Below, piece after piece: positions 27,119-39,254 of a stretch of 58,494 nucleotides of DNA. Positions within the stretch are counted from its first letter, which is position 1. Every line of letters begins with the position of its first letter. This DNA is from Tannerellaceae bacterium (lineage in GTDB: Bacteria; Bacteroidota; Bacteroidia; Bacteroidales; Tannerellaceae). A model generated the notes under the pieces. The model saw nothing but the letters and a program-made list of their open reading frames with translations. It was not told the DNA's origin and searched no databases. The stretch spans positions 1 to 58,494 of the forward strand of contig JAIRRS010000123.1 in assembly GCA_031255855.1 (NCBI GenBank), in the 5' to 3' direction. A program made the position numbers and the translations under genes.

Positions 27119-28370
27119 GAGGGAAATTTCTGTTTTTTGCCAATTTAACAAAGATATGCATAAATTGCTCCGCTTGTTTGCTTCGCGAGAAAGATTCTGT
27201 CACTTCCCTGTTTATGCGGATAGTTGTGTATCCCTTCGTTTGCCATTCTTTATAATAATGCAAGATGAAATCATACGCTTCCCGACTGGTACGAGCCGAA
27301 GCTCCTGCCTGGGCGATCCTGATGGTCTCTTCCAAATAGCTTTCGTCACTCCTTACACATAACAGAGGTTTTTCTACGGCAAACGATTCAAATAGCTTGG
27401 TAGACATTATACCTTTAGGTCCTGAACCACCGGCCTTGTTGGCTAATTGCAACAAGATAGAGCTGCGGTTTAATATGCCTGGTATCTCATCTCCGGGAAC
27501 ATATCCGAAATAATCCATATAACCGGCAATGTTATATTCATGTAATAGAGGTTGAATCATCTCCCATGAGGCATCATCCGTATACCATTGTACCCGGAAA
27601 TTATCCGGAGAAATGTGTTCTTCTTCAGACAACCGGGCGATCGCTTCAAACAAGGGTCGCGGGTCGCGGGTTTCCAAACTCACCAAACGCCCTGTAAATG
27701 TCAGCCTGAATTCAGGTGTGACAATTTGTTCGGGATAGAAAATTTCCGGGTCGTATCCGTTATATATCAGCTCAACATGTGGGTTGTATTGCTTCATCAT
27801 TTCCACATGCCAGGGAGAAACAGTTGTTATACAACCTGCTTCACGCAACGCCCGGTTGCGTCCTTTCAATAATTTCCAACGGAATATCTTCACAATCCAA
27901 TTATCCAGCCAGGAAAATGTATGGAATGAATGGGCGATAAACTTATCTGAAACATATTGTTCGATAATATCACGGGTATCGGCAACGAAAGGCAGATGAA
28001 AACGTTTAGCAATTATACGGGCGGCAGGTAATGGAAATGTCCGGTAAGTAGCACATAAAATTCCTTCAAAGCCTCCTTGCCCAACTATCAGGGAAGCAAC
28101 CTTTACCATCTTTCTATCTTTATAATTAAAAAAGAAATCAAGCGCTTGTACGGATATCCATTCCAACCGTCTTGTAATCTTACCGGCTGCTTTATAATAA
28201 TTAATGTAAGTGACTTCCGCAAATCCTGTGAGAAATGAGAAATTGTTATCGTCAATCTGCTCGGCTACAACGACCGGTTGCCACCCTGCCTTTACCAGAT
28301 ATTTACATAAATAGCCCATGCGCGGGGCAAAGGCTGGAGGAAACATATCACAAAGAATCAGTATCTTCAT
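27111..28370 (-). CDS. Glycosyltransferase family 4-like protein
   Basis: The 419 residues start MKILILCDMFPPAFAPRMGYLC, the classic N-terminus of a GT-B retaining glycosyltransferase. The second domain carries FRLTFTGRLVSLETRDPRPL and ends its donor site with SSILLQLANKAGGSGPKGIM and KLFESFAVEKPLLC, which contains the E-x7-E-like position. The start overlaps the upstream stop as ATGA, so the genes are translationally coupled. The donor sugar and acceptor are unknown. Confidence 0.85.
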   Translation of the reverse strand: MKILILCDMFPPAFAPRMGYLCKYLVKAGWQPVVVAEQIDDNNFSFLTGFAEVTYINYYKAAGKITRRLEWISVQALDFFFNYKDRKMVKVASLIVGQGGFEGILCATYRTFPLPAARIIAKRFHLPFVADTRDIIEQYVSDKFIAHSFHTFSWLDNWIVKIFRWKLLKGRNRALREAGCITTVSPWHVEMMKQYNPHVELIYNGYDPEIFYPEQIVTPEFRLTFTGRLVSLETRDPRPLFEAIARLSEEEHISPDNFRVQWYTDDASWEMIQPLLHEYNIAGYMDYFGYVPGDEIPGILNRSSILLQLANKAGGSGPKGIMSTKLFESFAVEKPLLCVRSDESYLEETIRIAQAGASARTSREAYDFILHYYKEWQTKGYTTIRINREVTESFSRSKQAEQFMHIFVKLAKNRNFPHG

Positions 28371-29680
28371 TTTTCTTTCAATACATCTATCAGTGCGGCA
28401 TATAAATGGCGATGCCAATCGACAGCCTCTTCACGTGCCTGCAAAGGCGACACACTGTCATTATGCCAAAGTAAAACCAATTCACCGTTCACTTGTTCAA
28501 TCCTGAAAATCAAGTCCCGACAATAAGCTAACGCGGCGTCATAAGCAAGGTTCATATATTTTTCCTCACTCAAAGAAACGTCCATTATCGTCAACGGGTG
28601 CAAAGTTAACGACGAGAGACGCCTGTCCACGGGATTTATCCAGCGCACCGGACGGGAAGTTCCTAATCGAAATCCGGCCACATCGGGATACCCCATGGTA
28701 AAGTCTTCTTCTATTCCGGCTTTTTCCAATAAATGAAAATCTTCCGGTTCACGACATGCCAGGTAGTGGTGGCGATTATACCGGATCTTTTGCCCGGCGG
28801 CCTTTTCCAAAGCTTGTCGTTCAAATTCGATACGTGAGGGATTTTTGCCGGCATCATAACTACTATGCAAACCAATAACGGCCTTGCTTGATTTCAACAA
28901 AGCCAACAACGAATGCCCGTCGAAAGAACTTAACGCATAATAGGGTTTATCCTGGACTGACTTCCCTCCCGTTTTCAAAAAATAAACCGCCTCGCAATGT
29001 TCCTTTCCTAACACGTCAATAACTGACTTATCCTTTTCTGCCAACCAGGGAAACGTATAATAAGGGTCATTTTCCAATGGCTGTTTCAACATTTGGAACG
29101 CGCGTTTGAATCCGCTTCCTTTTACTGTTTCACGTATTACATTGCGCAATGAACGACAATAAAAAGGTGCATCCACGTCATGTGTCAACCAAATTTTCCG
29201 TATGCCGGGTTTCGGTTCCGGGATGGGGAATCCTAATTCACGCAACCAGGCTTGTAAAAGCTGTCCGTATTCATCTACAACCGGACGGTGAATAAAGCCT
29301 GCCCTGTAGGGCAATGATTCTTTCCCTGAGAAACGTCCGTGCTCATCCCTGATATCCCGCCTCCCGATTTCTTCGTACCGGGTGAGCAGGAAATAAGCGC
29401 TGGCAATAATATCGGCATGAACAACGAATGTATTTCCATGCCAAATCACTTCGGGCGTACCAAATAACAAAGGAATCCCGTTGATTTCTTTTAGCGGAAG
29501 TTCCGGCATCGACAAGGGTGTCCCGTATACATGCTCGTCAAAAAAAGTCGAAGGTATGATAACCAAATTATATCGGTGGAACATTTCCGGGTCAGATGTG
29601 TATCCAATATGGCAATCTAATTCCAACGTTTTTGTGTCGCCAAGTAAAAAATCAAGGATATACGATAGGATAGGATTCAT
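28367..29680 (-). CDS. Polysaccharide deacetylase-family protein (DUF7033-type N-domain)
   Basis: The 437 residues have an N-terminal domain of about 150 residues, seen in Bacteroidetes deacetylase-like proteins, then a NodB-like barrel. The barrel shows IWLTHDVDAPF (metal-site Asp pair), VIGLHSSYDAGKN with its histidine, and YNRHHYLACREPEDFHLLE near the end. It probably removes acetyl groups from, or otherwise remodels, the glycan made by the neighbouring genes. Both ends overlap neighbours by four bases (ATGA). No signal peptide is visible, so it appears to be cytoplasmic. Confidence 0.8.
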   Translation of the reverse strand: MNPILSYILDFLLGDTKTLELDCHIGYTSDPEMFHRYNLVIIPSTFFDEHVYGTPLSMPELPLKEINGIPLLFGTPEVIWHGNTFVVHADIIASAYFLLTRYEEIGRRDIRDEHGRFSGKESLPYRAGFIHRPVVDEYGQLLQAWLRELGFPIPEPKPGIRKIWLTHDVDAPFYCRSLRNVIRETVKGSGFKRAFQMLKQPLENDPYYTFPWLAEKDKSVIDVLGKEHCEAVYFLKTGGKSVQDKPYYALSSFDGHSLLALLKSSKAVIGLHSSYDAGKNPSRIEFERQALEKAAGQKIRYNRHHYLACREPEDFHLLEKAGIEEDFTMGYPDVAGFRLGTSRPVRWINPVDRRLSSLTLHPLTIMDVSLSEEKYMNLAYDAALAYCRDLIFRIEQVNGELVLLWHNDSVSPLQAREEAVDWHRHLYAALIDVLKEK

Positions 29681-30615
29681 ATACCTAATTTCGTTCGAAT
29701 TTTATATAATAAACTCCGTTCGTTCTTAGATATTGTGAAGAAGGGTGTTTGTACCGCTCCGAATTCGCGAAAAAATCGCTCGACCCCCTGAATCATGGAA
29801 CCTTCAAAGTCGAATAATGTGGTATGCACGGAAACATCTTTTATCCCCTCCCACAGAACTAAACTGTGCGCACCCGATTCACGTAAAGCAGGGTCGCCTC
29901 CACCGGCCAGATAATAAGCAACGCTTCCCTGCCATACAATAAATGCTACGGCATGCAATTTACCTTCCGTATCATACCCACCCCAAATATCGCCTTGTTT
30001 CCGTTCACGGCACTGGGTTATTAATTTCTTCAATGTATCCACATGCGGAGGCTGCCGATCCTGGCGTTTGAATGTCAATGAGTAAACAGACAGGAATTCA
30101 TCTTCCGGAACACCTCTTTCTATGTTTATCTTGAATTTCTCTTTTGCCTTGGTAATATTACGGCGGATATTCGGACGCATGTTCGCCCATAAACCTTCCG
30201 GGTGATGAATGTCTCTTAATAAATAGGTATAACGGGTCGTTTGCTTATAGCCTTGCCAGTAAAAGGGGAGCCAATCTGTTACCTGATAATTGAAATTTTG
30301 CAGAAAAGAAGGATATTTCTTTAATCCATCCGTGAAGGTCTTACATAGCATTTGGCGTTGACCTAACAAGGTCGTATATTTGGTATCGGATGTTTCCGGC
30401 GCGAACCAAGGACCCATTGTTTGCGTATAGGGAGGCATGGAAACCACTTTCGGATGTGGCGTGTAAAAAGGCAGGGCGGCTTGGATACGTCCGTTTTCCT
30501 CAACTAATAAAACGTCCCATTTATTACTTCCGCAAACTATGTCAAGCCACCAATCCTGTGAAAAAACTGGGATGCTTGCTTCAATACGGCAAAGGGAACG
30601 GTATTTATCTTTCAT
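29677..30615 (-). CDS. GNAT/FemAB-like acyltransferase (Acetyltransf_6 type)
   Basis: The 312 residues contain two half-domains with a FemAB/GNAT look: WDVLLVEENGRIQAALPFYT in the first, and MRPNIRRNITKAKEKF then AVAFIVWQGSVAYYLAGGGD in the second. Members transfer acyl or aminoacyl groups to sugars or peptidoglycan precursors. It is the first gene of the glycan cluster, 82 bases after recA. The gap holds a heptad-repeat hairpin, so read-through from recA is possible. Confidence 0.78.
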   Translation of the reverse strand: MKDKYRSLCRIEASIPVFSQDWWLDIVCGSNKWDVLLVEENGRIQAALPFYTPHPKVVSMPPYTQTMGPWFAPETSDTKYTTLLGQRQMLCKTFTDGLKKYPSFLQNFNYQVTDWLPFYWQGYKQTTRYTYLLRDIHHPEGLWANMRPNIRRNITKAKEKFKINIERGVPEDEFLSVYSLTFKRQDRQPPHVDTLKKLITQCRERKQGDIWGGYDTEGKLHAVAFIVWQGSVAYYLAGGGDPALRESGAHSLVLWEGIKDVSVHTTLFDFEGSMIQGVERFFREFGAVQTPFFTISKNERSLLYKIRTKLGI

Positions 30616-30619
30616 ATGG

Positions 30620-30692
30620 GTTGACGGTTGACGGTTGACAGTTGACAGTTGCTCATTCCAACGTTGTCAACTGTCAATTATCAATTGCCAAC
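30620..30692. repeat. Heptad-repeat hairpin between recA and the glycan cluster
   Basis: Four heptads GTTGACG, GTTGACG, GTTGACA, GTTGACA (30620-30647) are followed by a short loop, then four heptads of the opposite sense, TGTCAAC, TGTCAAT, TATCAAT, TGCCAAC (30665-30692). The arms pair imperfectly but over a long length. The same heptad layout with a TTAATTA flavour occurs at 18359-18431. It sits in the 82-base gap between two - strand genes. Confidence 0.88.
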
Positions 30693-30697
30693 TTATT

Positions 30698-31735
30698 TTA
30701 TGCCTTTAACTTTTCAAATATCTGGGTCGACAGTTCTTCTGCCAGTTCGGGATTATCGTTGATACATTGCTTGGCGGCATCGCGGCCTTGTCCGAGTTTT
30801 GTATCGTTGTAGCTATACCATGAACCGCTTTTCTTGATTATTCCCAAATCAGAACCTAAGTCTACAATTTCGCCCGCGTGGGAGATACCTTCGCCGAACA
30901 TGATATCGAATTCTGCTTTGCGGAAAGGAGGCGCCACTTTATTTTTCACCACTTTCACGCGTACCTGGTTTCCTTTTACTTCTTCACCGTCCTTTAATTG
31001 CCCGATACGGCGAATATCCAATCGTACGGAGGCATAGAATTTCAAGGCGTTGCCACCCGTTGTTGTTTCCGGATTGCCAAACATGACGCCTATCTTATCA
31101 CGCAATTGGTTGATGAAGATGCATGTGGTATTCGTTTTATTGATAGCGGCAGTCAGCTTACGAAGTGCTTGCGACATCAAACGGGCTTGCAAACCCATCT
31201 TGCTGTCACCCATTTCTCCTTCTAACTCCGCTTTGGGAGTCAATGCCGCAACCGAGTCGATCACGATAATATCTACAGCCGACGAACGGATAAGTTGTTC
31301 GGCTATTTCTAATGCCTGTTCTCCGCTATCCGGTTGGGAAATATATAAATTGGTAATATCTACGCCTAATTTTTCCGCATAAAAACGGTCGAAAGCATGT
31401 TCTGCGTCAATAAAAGCAGCCAGTCCTCCGGCCTTTTGGGATTCCGCAATGGCATGGATAGCCAATGTTGTTTTACCAGACGATTCAGGACCATAAATTT
31501 CGATTACACGGCCTCTTGGATATCCTCCCACTCCCAACGCGGCATTCAGCGCTATGGATCCGGTAGATATTACTTCTACTTCTTCTACTATCTCATCCCC
31601 CATTTTCATGATTGAACCTTTACCATAGTTCTTTTCAATCTTATCCATTGCGGCACGCAGGGCTTTCATTTTTTCCGAGTTTACGCCCGGTTTTCCTGTT
31701 TCTTCCATATTGTTTTCCATTTTTTCTTTCGCCAT
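30698..31735 (-). CDS. recA: Recombinase RecA
   Basis: This is the strand-exchange and SOS protein. The 345 residues have the Walker A GPESSGKT (82-89), Walker B region [22 protein letters not shown], and the DNA-binding loop and ATP-cap motifs ([17 protein letters not shown]). Length and motifs are normal. It starts 5 bases after the peroxiredoxin stop and so is in one operon with lys1-like and bcp. No LexA box is visible directly before it, since the promoter is probably before the dehydrogenase gene at 33456-33487. Confidence 0.97.
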   Translation of the reverse strand: MAKEKMENNMEETGKPGVNSEKMKALRAAMDKIEKNYGKGSIMKMGDEIVEEVEVISTGSIALNAALGVGGYPRGRVIEIYGPESSGKTTLAIHAIAESQKAGGLAAFIDAEHAFDRFYAEKLGVDITNLYISQPDSGEQALEIAEQLIRSSAVDIIVIDSVAALTPKAELEGEMGDSKMGLQARLMSQALRKLTAAINKTNTTCIFINQLRDKIGVMFGNPETTTGGNALKFYASVRLDIRRIGQLKDGEEVKGNQVRVKVVKNKVAPPFRKAEFDIMFGEGISHAGEIVDLGSDLGIIKKSGSWYSYNDTKLGQGRDAAKQCINDNPELAEELSTQIFEKLKA

Positions 31736-31740
31736 TTTAA

Positions 31741-32199
31741 TTATTTATTAAGGATTTGATTTGCATGGTCTTTTGTTTTTATCTCTTTAGGGGTAATAAT
31801 CCGTTCTACCACTCCTTCCTCATTGATTAGGAACGTTGTACGTGCCGTCCCCATATATTTACGTCCATACATGCTCTTTTCCACCCATACGCCAAATTGT
31901 TCCTGAAGCTTAGTCTCGGTATCAGCAATCAGATTGAACGGAAGTTCATGGGCGGCAATAAACTTCTGATGCGATTTGGCGCCGTCTTTGCTTACCCCCA
32001 CCACTTCATAACCTGCTTTCCTTAAGTCCTGATATCCATCACGCAGGCTACAAGCTTCTGCCGTACATCCGCTTGTGTTATCTTTCGGATAGAAATAAAG
32101 AGCCAGCTTTTTGCCTTTAAAGTTGCTCAGTTTTATTTCATTCCCGTTTTGATCGATCCCCAATATTTCAGGCGCTTTATCTCCTACTTCTATTGCCAT
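31741..32199 (-). CDS. bcp: Thioredoxin-dependent thiol peroxidase (Bcp/PrxQ)
   Basis: This 152-residue peroxiredoxin reduces hydroperoxides using thioredoxin. The peroxidatic and resolving cysteines are Cys45 and Cys50 in [15 protein letters not shown], the atypical 2-Cys spacing of the Bcp group. It starts 1 base after the dehydrogenase stop and is followed 5 bases later by recA, suggesting a shared transcript. Confidence 0.96.
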   Translation of the reverse strand: MAIEVGDKAPEILGIDQNGNEIKLSNFKGKKLALYFYPKDNTSGCTAEACSLRDGYQDLRKAGYEVVGVSKDGAKSHQKFIAAHELPFNLIADTETKLQEQFGVWVEKSMYGRKYMGTARTTFLINEEGVVERIITPKEIKTKDHANQILNK

Positions 32200-32200
32200 T

Positions 32201-33394
32201 TTATAATTCTAAATCCATATTAAACAATTCGTGCCAAGGTAATCCCTGCTCGTTCAACTCTTTCATAAATGGGTCGGGGTTGAACTCTTCTACATTCCAT
32301 ACACCCGGCTTCTTCCACAGGTCTTTCATAAATAATTTGGCGCCAATCATGGCTGGCACTCCCGTTGTATAACTTACCGCCTGTGCGCCTGTTTCTTTGT
32401 ACGCGGCTTCATGGCTACAATTATTATACACATAATAAGTCAACCCTTCCCCGTTTTTCAACCCGCGGATACGGCAACCAATGGAAGTTTCGCCTGTATA
32501 GTTTTCTCCCAAATCGCCCGGATTCGGCAACACGGCTTTCAAGAATTGGATAGGTACAATCTCCATACCATTATATAATACGGGTTTGATACTATCCATC
32601 CCTATATTTTGTATCACGCGTAGATGAGTCAAATACTCTTGCCCGAAAGTCATCCAGAAACGCGCCCGTTTAATAGCCGGGAAATTCTTTACCAAACTTT
32701 CCAGTTCTTCATGATACATCAGGTATGATTCTTTTGGCCCGATGTTTGGATAATTCAGCGGCTTATGCACCGATAACGGGTCGGTTTCTTTCCATTCGCC
32801 ATTTTCATAATATTTTCCCCGTTGGGTTATTTCACGGATATTTATTTCGGGATTGAAATTTGTGGCAAATGCTTTGTGATGGTCTCCGGCATTACAGTCT
32901 ACAATATCCAAGTAATGGATTTCATCAAAATGATGCTTCGCTGCATAAGCGGTGAATACACCGGTCACTCCCGGGTCGAAGCCACATCCCAAAATAGCTG
33001 TCAACCCGGCTTTTTCAAACTTGTCTTTGTATGCCCATTGCCAGCTATACTGGTATTTGGCTTCGTCCAGCGGCTCATAATTGGCCGTATCCAGATAACT
33101 TACCCCATACTCCAGACAAGCATCCATAACGGATAAGTCCTGGTAAGGTAATGCCAGATTGACTACTAAATCCGGCTTGAATGTATTGAATAAAGCAACA
33201 AGTTCGTCCACATTATCCGCGTCTACCTGAGCCGTCTGTATGTGTACACTTTTAATATCTTCCGCTATTTTATCCGCTTTACTTTTGGTACGGGTAGCAA
33301 TCATTATATCTGTAAAGACAGCTGCATTCATTGCCATTTTTTTCACAGCAACCGTGCTAACACCCCCAGCGCCAATTACTAAAACTTTTCCCAT
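32201..33394 (-). CDS. Saccharopine dehydrogenase-family protein, probable carboxynorspermidine synthase
   Basis: The 397 residues open with a Rossmann glycine motif, KVLVIGAGGVSTVAVKKMAM, and carry the family's large C-terminal domain (LGCGFDPGVTGVFTAYAAKH). Proteins of this group in Bacteroidetes are the carboxy(nor)spermidine dehydrogenase of the polyamine pathway, joining aspartate semialdehyde to a diamine. A partner decarboxylase is not in this window. Saccharopine reduction in lysine metabolism is the alternative. It is the first gene of the lys1-like/bcp/recA operon, and a promoter lies 62 bases before its start. Confidence 0.88.
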   Translation of the reverse strand: MGKVLVIGAGGVSTVAVKKMAMNAAVFTDIMIATRTKSKADKIAEDIKSVHIQTAQVDADNVDELVALFNTFKPDLVVNLALPYQDLSVMDACLEYGVSYLDTANYEPLDEAKYQYSWQWAYKDKFEKAGLTAILGCGFDPGVTGVFTAYAAKHHFDEIHYLDIVDCNAGDHHKAFATNFNPEINIREITQRGKYYENGEWKETDPLSVHKPLNYPNIGPKESYLMYHEELESLVKNFPAIKRARFWMTFGQEYLTHLRVIQNIGMDSIKPVLYNGMEIVPIQFLKAVLPNPGDLGENYTGETSIGCRIRGLKNGEGLTYYVYNNCSHEAAYKETGAQAVSYTTGVPAMIGAKLFMKDLWKKPGVWNVEEFNPDPFMKELNEQGLPWHELFNMDLEL

Positions 33395-33455
33395 TTGCCT
33401 ACTTGATTTGTTTTTGTTATTTTACAGTATTTCAAGGTCTTTTGTAACCAAGGAA

Positions 33456-33487
33456 CAAATATAAGATTAATCTTATTCACACCCAAA
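33456..33487 (-). promoter_or_regulatory. Promoter of the dehydrogenase-bcp-recA operon
   Basis: On the - strand the -33 TTTG (33484-33487) and the -7 TATATTTG (33456-33463) are separated by 20 bases, both fitting the Bacteroidetes consensus. They lie 62 bases before the dehydrogenase start. Confidence 0.7.
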
Positions 33488-33558
33488 GAATAATTGCAGT
33501 TTAGACGTTTTCAATTAAATTATAATGTGTCCTTCAATAACAGCTGCCTATAAATAAT

Positions 33559-33586
33559 AAAAGAGCGAAATGACTCCCGCTCTTTT
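33559..33586 (-). terminator. Intrinsic terminator of the lipoprotein gene
   Basis: A perfect 9-bp stem, AAAAGAGCG (33559-33567) with CGCTCTTTT (33578-33586), lies 26 bases after the stop of the - strand gene at 33612. Both sides have A or T runs, so it could act in either direction. Confidence 0.8.
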
Positions 33587-33611
33587 ATTATAATTGTTTA
33601 TGATACCGCCT

Positions 33612-34691
33612 TTATTTTGAGAAATTCAAGCCGACATCAAATTTTTCAGACTTTTTAATTAACTCAGGCAACTGTTCCAACATTGCTTTTAACATGGCAG
33701 CCATGACAGGATCCATATCCCCTAACTTATTTCCTAATATAGGAGTAGCAATTACCAAAACGGCTCCTAACATTTCTTTCGACATATAGAATGAAGCGGA
33801 ATCGCCCTCTACTTTCATGCTGACAGGTAGTGCATAATACCCTCCCTTATCTACCATCAAAGCCAATAATGAATCCATATTAAAGTTGTCTCCCAAAAAT
33901 ACGCCTAATAACGGAAGGAGTGATTTGTCAAGAGCCACGAACAATTGATTTTCAGAAACAAAATATTGGATAGACACCATGGATTGGATAGCCGGAGGCA
34001 TACCGGTTGGGTCTTTTTCACCTTGTTTCACCCAATTCACGTCAAACGCACCGTTATCTGTTAGGATAGACGTAACGGCGCTCACTTTTTCAGCCATCTT
34101 TCCACCCAACATAGCGCCCAGTAGAGCATATTGTTTATCTACTGCCGCATCTCCTGTTTTGACGTCAACGAAAACATCTCCACCTTTTTCACTAAAATTC
34201 AACTTCCATGTCCCCACTATAGGCGAATTAATTTTACGAGTAACATTGATGCTGAATTCTTTTGTTTCATCTGCTTTTGTTGCCGGAATACCAGACAACG
34301 TTCCTTTGATTGAAATGGTAGTAGCGCCTACAGTCGTTTCAGATTCGAAGGTATAATTACTTTCAGACTTCGTCATTTTCACACCGTCAAATTCAACAGA
34401 CGCTGTATCAGGCAGAACATTCGTCAATGTAATTTTCGCATCATCACCCGAACCAATTGCAATTGCAGCCGATTTTTGTGAAGTTGCCGCTGCTTTTCCA
34501 TCAATTACCAAGGTGTTTCCGTCATATGTTCCAACACCATCTTTCCAAGTGGTTTCTGTTGGAGTCTTACCACCACCGCCTGGGGTAGGACCTGGACCTG
34601 GTTTAGGCTTATCATCGTCGCCACCGCAAGCAGCGAAAAAAGCGACTGTAAAAGCCGTCATCAGTAAATACATTAAAAAGTTTTTTTTCAT
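33612..34691 (-). CDS. DUF4925-like lipoprotein
   Basis: The 359 residues begin with a lipoprotein signal (TAFTVAFFAACGGDDD) and a Gly/Pro-rich tether (KPKPGPGPTPGGGGK), typical of Bacteroidetes surface-exposed lipoproteins; the acidic GGDDD after the Cys resembles a surface export signal. The rest contains repeated beta-rich stretches such as ITLTNVLPDTASVEFDGVKM. The family assignment to DUF4925 is tentative. The function is unknown. It is a single-gene unit with its own terminator and a -7 box at 34750-34757. Confidence 0.72.
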   Translation of the reverse strand: MKKNFLMYLLMTAFTVAFFAACGGDDDKPKPGPGPTPGGGGKTPTETTWKDGVGTYDGNTLVIDGKAAATSQKSAAIAIGSGDDAKITLTNVLPDTASVEFDGVKMTKSESNYTFESETTVGATTISIKGTLSGIPATKADETKEFSINVTRKINSPIVGTWKLNFSEKGGDVFVDVKTGDAAVDKQYALLGAMLGGKMAEKVSAVTSILTDNGAFDVNWVKQGEKDPTGMPPAIQSMVSIQYFVSENQLFVALDKSLLPLLGVFLGDNFNMDSLLALMVDKGGYYALPVSMKVEGDSASFYMSKEMLGAVLVIATPILGNKLGDMDPVMAAMLKAMLEQLPELIKKSEKFDVGLNFSK

Positions 34692-34749
34692 AATCCTCTT
34701 TTTTTAAATTAGACAATCTTTACCGTGTTTTTTGTTTAGTAAAACGCGG

Positions 34750-34757
34750 CAAATATA
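34750..34757 (-). promoter_or_regulatory. -7 box of the lipoprotein gene
   Basis: On the - strand this reads TATATTTG, an exact TAnnTTTG match, about 60 bases before the start at 34691. The upstream -33 position is poor. Confidence 0.5.
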
Positions 34758-34761
34758 CTCA

Positions 34762-38231
<3,470 letters not shown>

Positions 38232-39068
38232 ATGTTAATTTCATCAGAAAATCATTTAGCCAACTCTACATCAACATTTAAGTCGCAAAAACTAACTCAT
38301 GGAGACTTACTTCACAATTCACAGCCTGACAGTAATCATCTTTTTTTCCTTTTAGAAGGAGAAGCAATCTTCAACAATATTGATGTAATCGGTAAAAACA
38401 TCCAATCGGGAACGTTCTTTTTTATCCCTTTCTCGTCTGAAATGACAATTGAGGCCGTATCAACCTGCAAATTTATTATTTTTTCTTTCGACAATTTTGT
38501 CACTATCTATGAACAGATATACTTTAGAGAGTTATCGCCGTTTTGCAATCAAACAGAACAGAATTTTGAAATAATCAGAATGAATCCTTCGATTACCTAC
38601 TTTATAAACGACATTGCAAAGTCGCTGGAACTGGATTTCGACCAAACCGAAATTCAACAGTTAAAGCACGAAGAGCTCATTTGTCTTCTTAGTTCTACTT
38701 ACACCGCGGAAGAAATGGCTTCCATCTTTTATCCCATTGCAGGCAAATCATACGATTTCAGAAAATTAATCCTCAAAAATTACTTGAAGATAAAGAACAT
38801 CGAGGATTTAGTCCAATGCACCGGCCTTAAAAGGAAAACATTCGACCGCCAGTTTACGAATGAATTCAATGTAGCCCCCTACCAATGGATTCTTAATCAA
38901 AAAGCAAAACATATAAAGTATGCCCTTTCTGAAACCACAGACAAAATGAGTTGTATCATGAAAAAGTATGGTTTCAGCATAGCTCCGCATTTTACGCGAT
39001 TTTGCAGGGAACAGTTTGGTTTTTCACCGATGGAACTAAGAAAGAAATTACAAAGAGCCAGATTGTAA
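38232..39068 (+). CDS. AraC-family transcriptional regulator
   Basis: The 278 residues (ATG at 38232 preferred to a TTG nine codons earlier) have an N-terminal cupin-like part with NHLFFLLEGEAIFNN, and a C-terminal helix-turn-helix pair (about 180-275). The second helix pair reads MKKYGFSIAPHFTRFCREQF and GFSPMELRKKLQ. It is divergent from the GH2 beta-galactosidase, which is a natural target. Array B of 22-bp repeats begins 28 bases after its stop. Confidence 0.85.
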   Translation: MLISSENHLANSTSTFKSQKLTHGDLLHNSQPDSNHLFFLLEGEAIFNNIDVIGKNIQSGTFFFIPFSSEMTIEAVSTCKFIIFSFDNFVTIYEQIYFRELSPFCNQTEQNFEIIRMNPSITYFINDIAKSLELDFDQTEIQQLKHEELICLLSSTYTAEEMASIFYPIAGKSYDFRKLILKNYLKIKNIEDLVQCTGLKRKTFDRQFTNEFNVAPYQWILNQKAKHIKYALSETTDKMSCIMKKYGFSIAPHFTRFCREQFGFSPMELRKKLQRARL

Positions 39069-39095
39069 AAAAATGTTTTAAAATTGTGTAAAATT

Positions 39096-39183
39096 CATCT
39101 GGATGAACTTATGAAAACATTTAGATGAAAAGGGGAGATCATTGGGATGATTTCCCCTTTTCATTTGGATGTTTTTTAAAAAC
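39096..39183 (+). repeat. Array B: four direct repeats with a 22-bp period
   Basis: The core CATYTRGATG recurs at exact 22-bp steps: CATCTGGATG at 39096, CATTTAGATG at 39118, CATTGGGATG at 39140 and CATTTGGATG at 39162. Unit 2 ends GGGGAGAT, like units of array A. The first unit follows TAAAATT, nearly as in array A. Units 2 and 3 form a hairpin. The array lies between the AraC stop and the radical SAM gene. Its function is unknown. Confidence 0.85.
39128..39179 (+). terminator. Hairpin within array B, possible terminator of the AraC gene
   Basis: A 15-bp stem with one G-U pair joins 39128-39142 (AAAAGGGGAGATCAT) with 39147-39161 (ATGATTTCCCCTTTT) around a 4-base loop. A TTTTTT run follows at 39172-39177, ten bases further on. 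This may end the AraC transcript, with the hairpin arising from two of the 22-bp units. Confidence 0.6.
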
Positions 39184-39254
39184 AATTCTTTTTCTTTATT
39201 TTTTTAAGGTTTTTTCTTTGCCTTTGTTTCTGGAAATTCATTTTCTTTGTGAAA

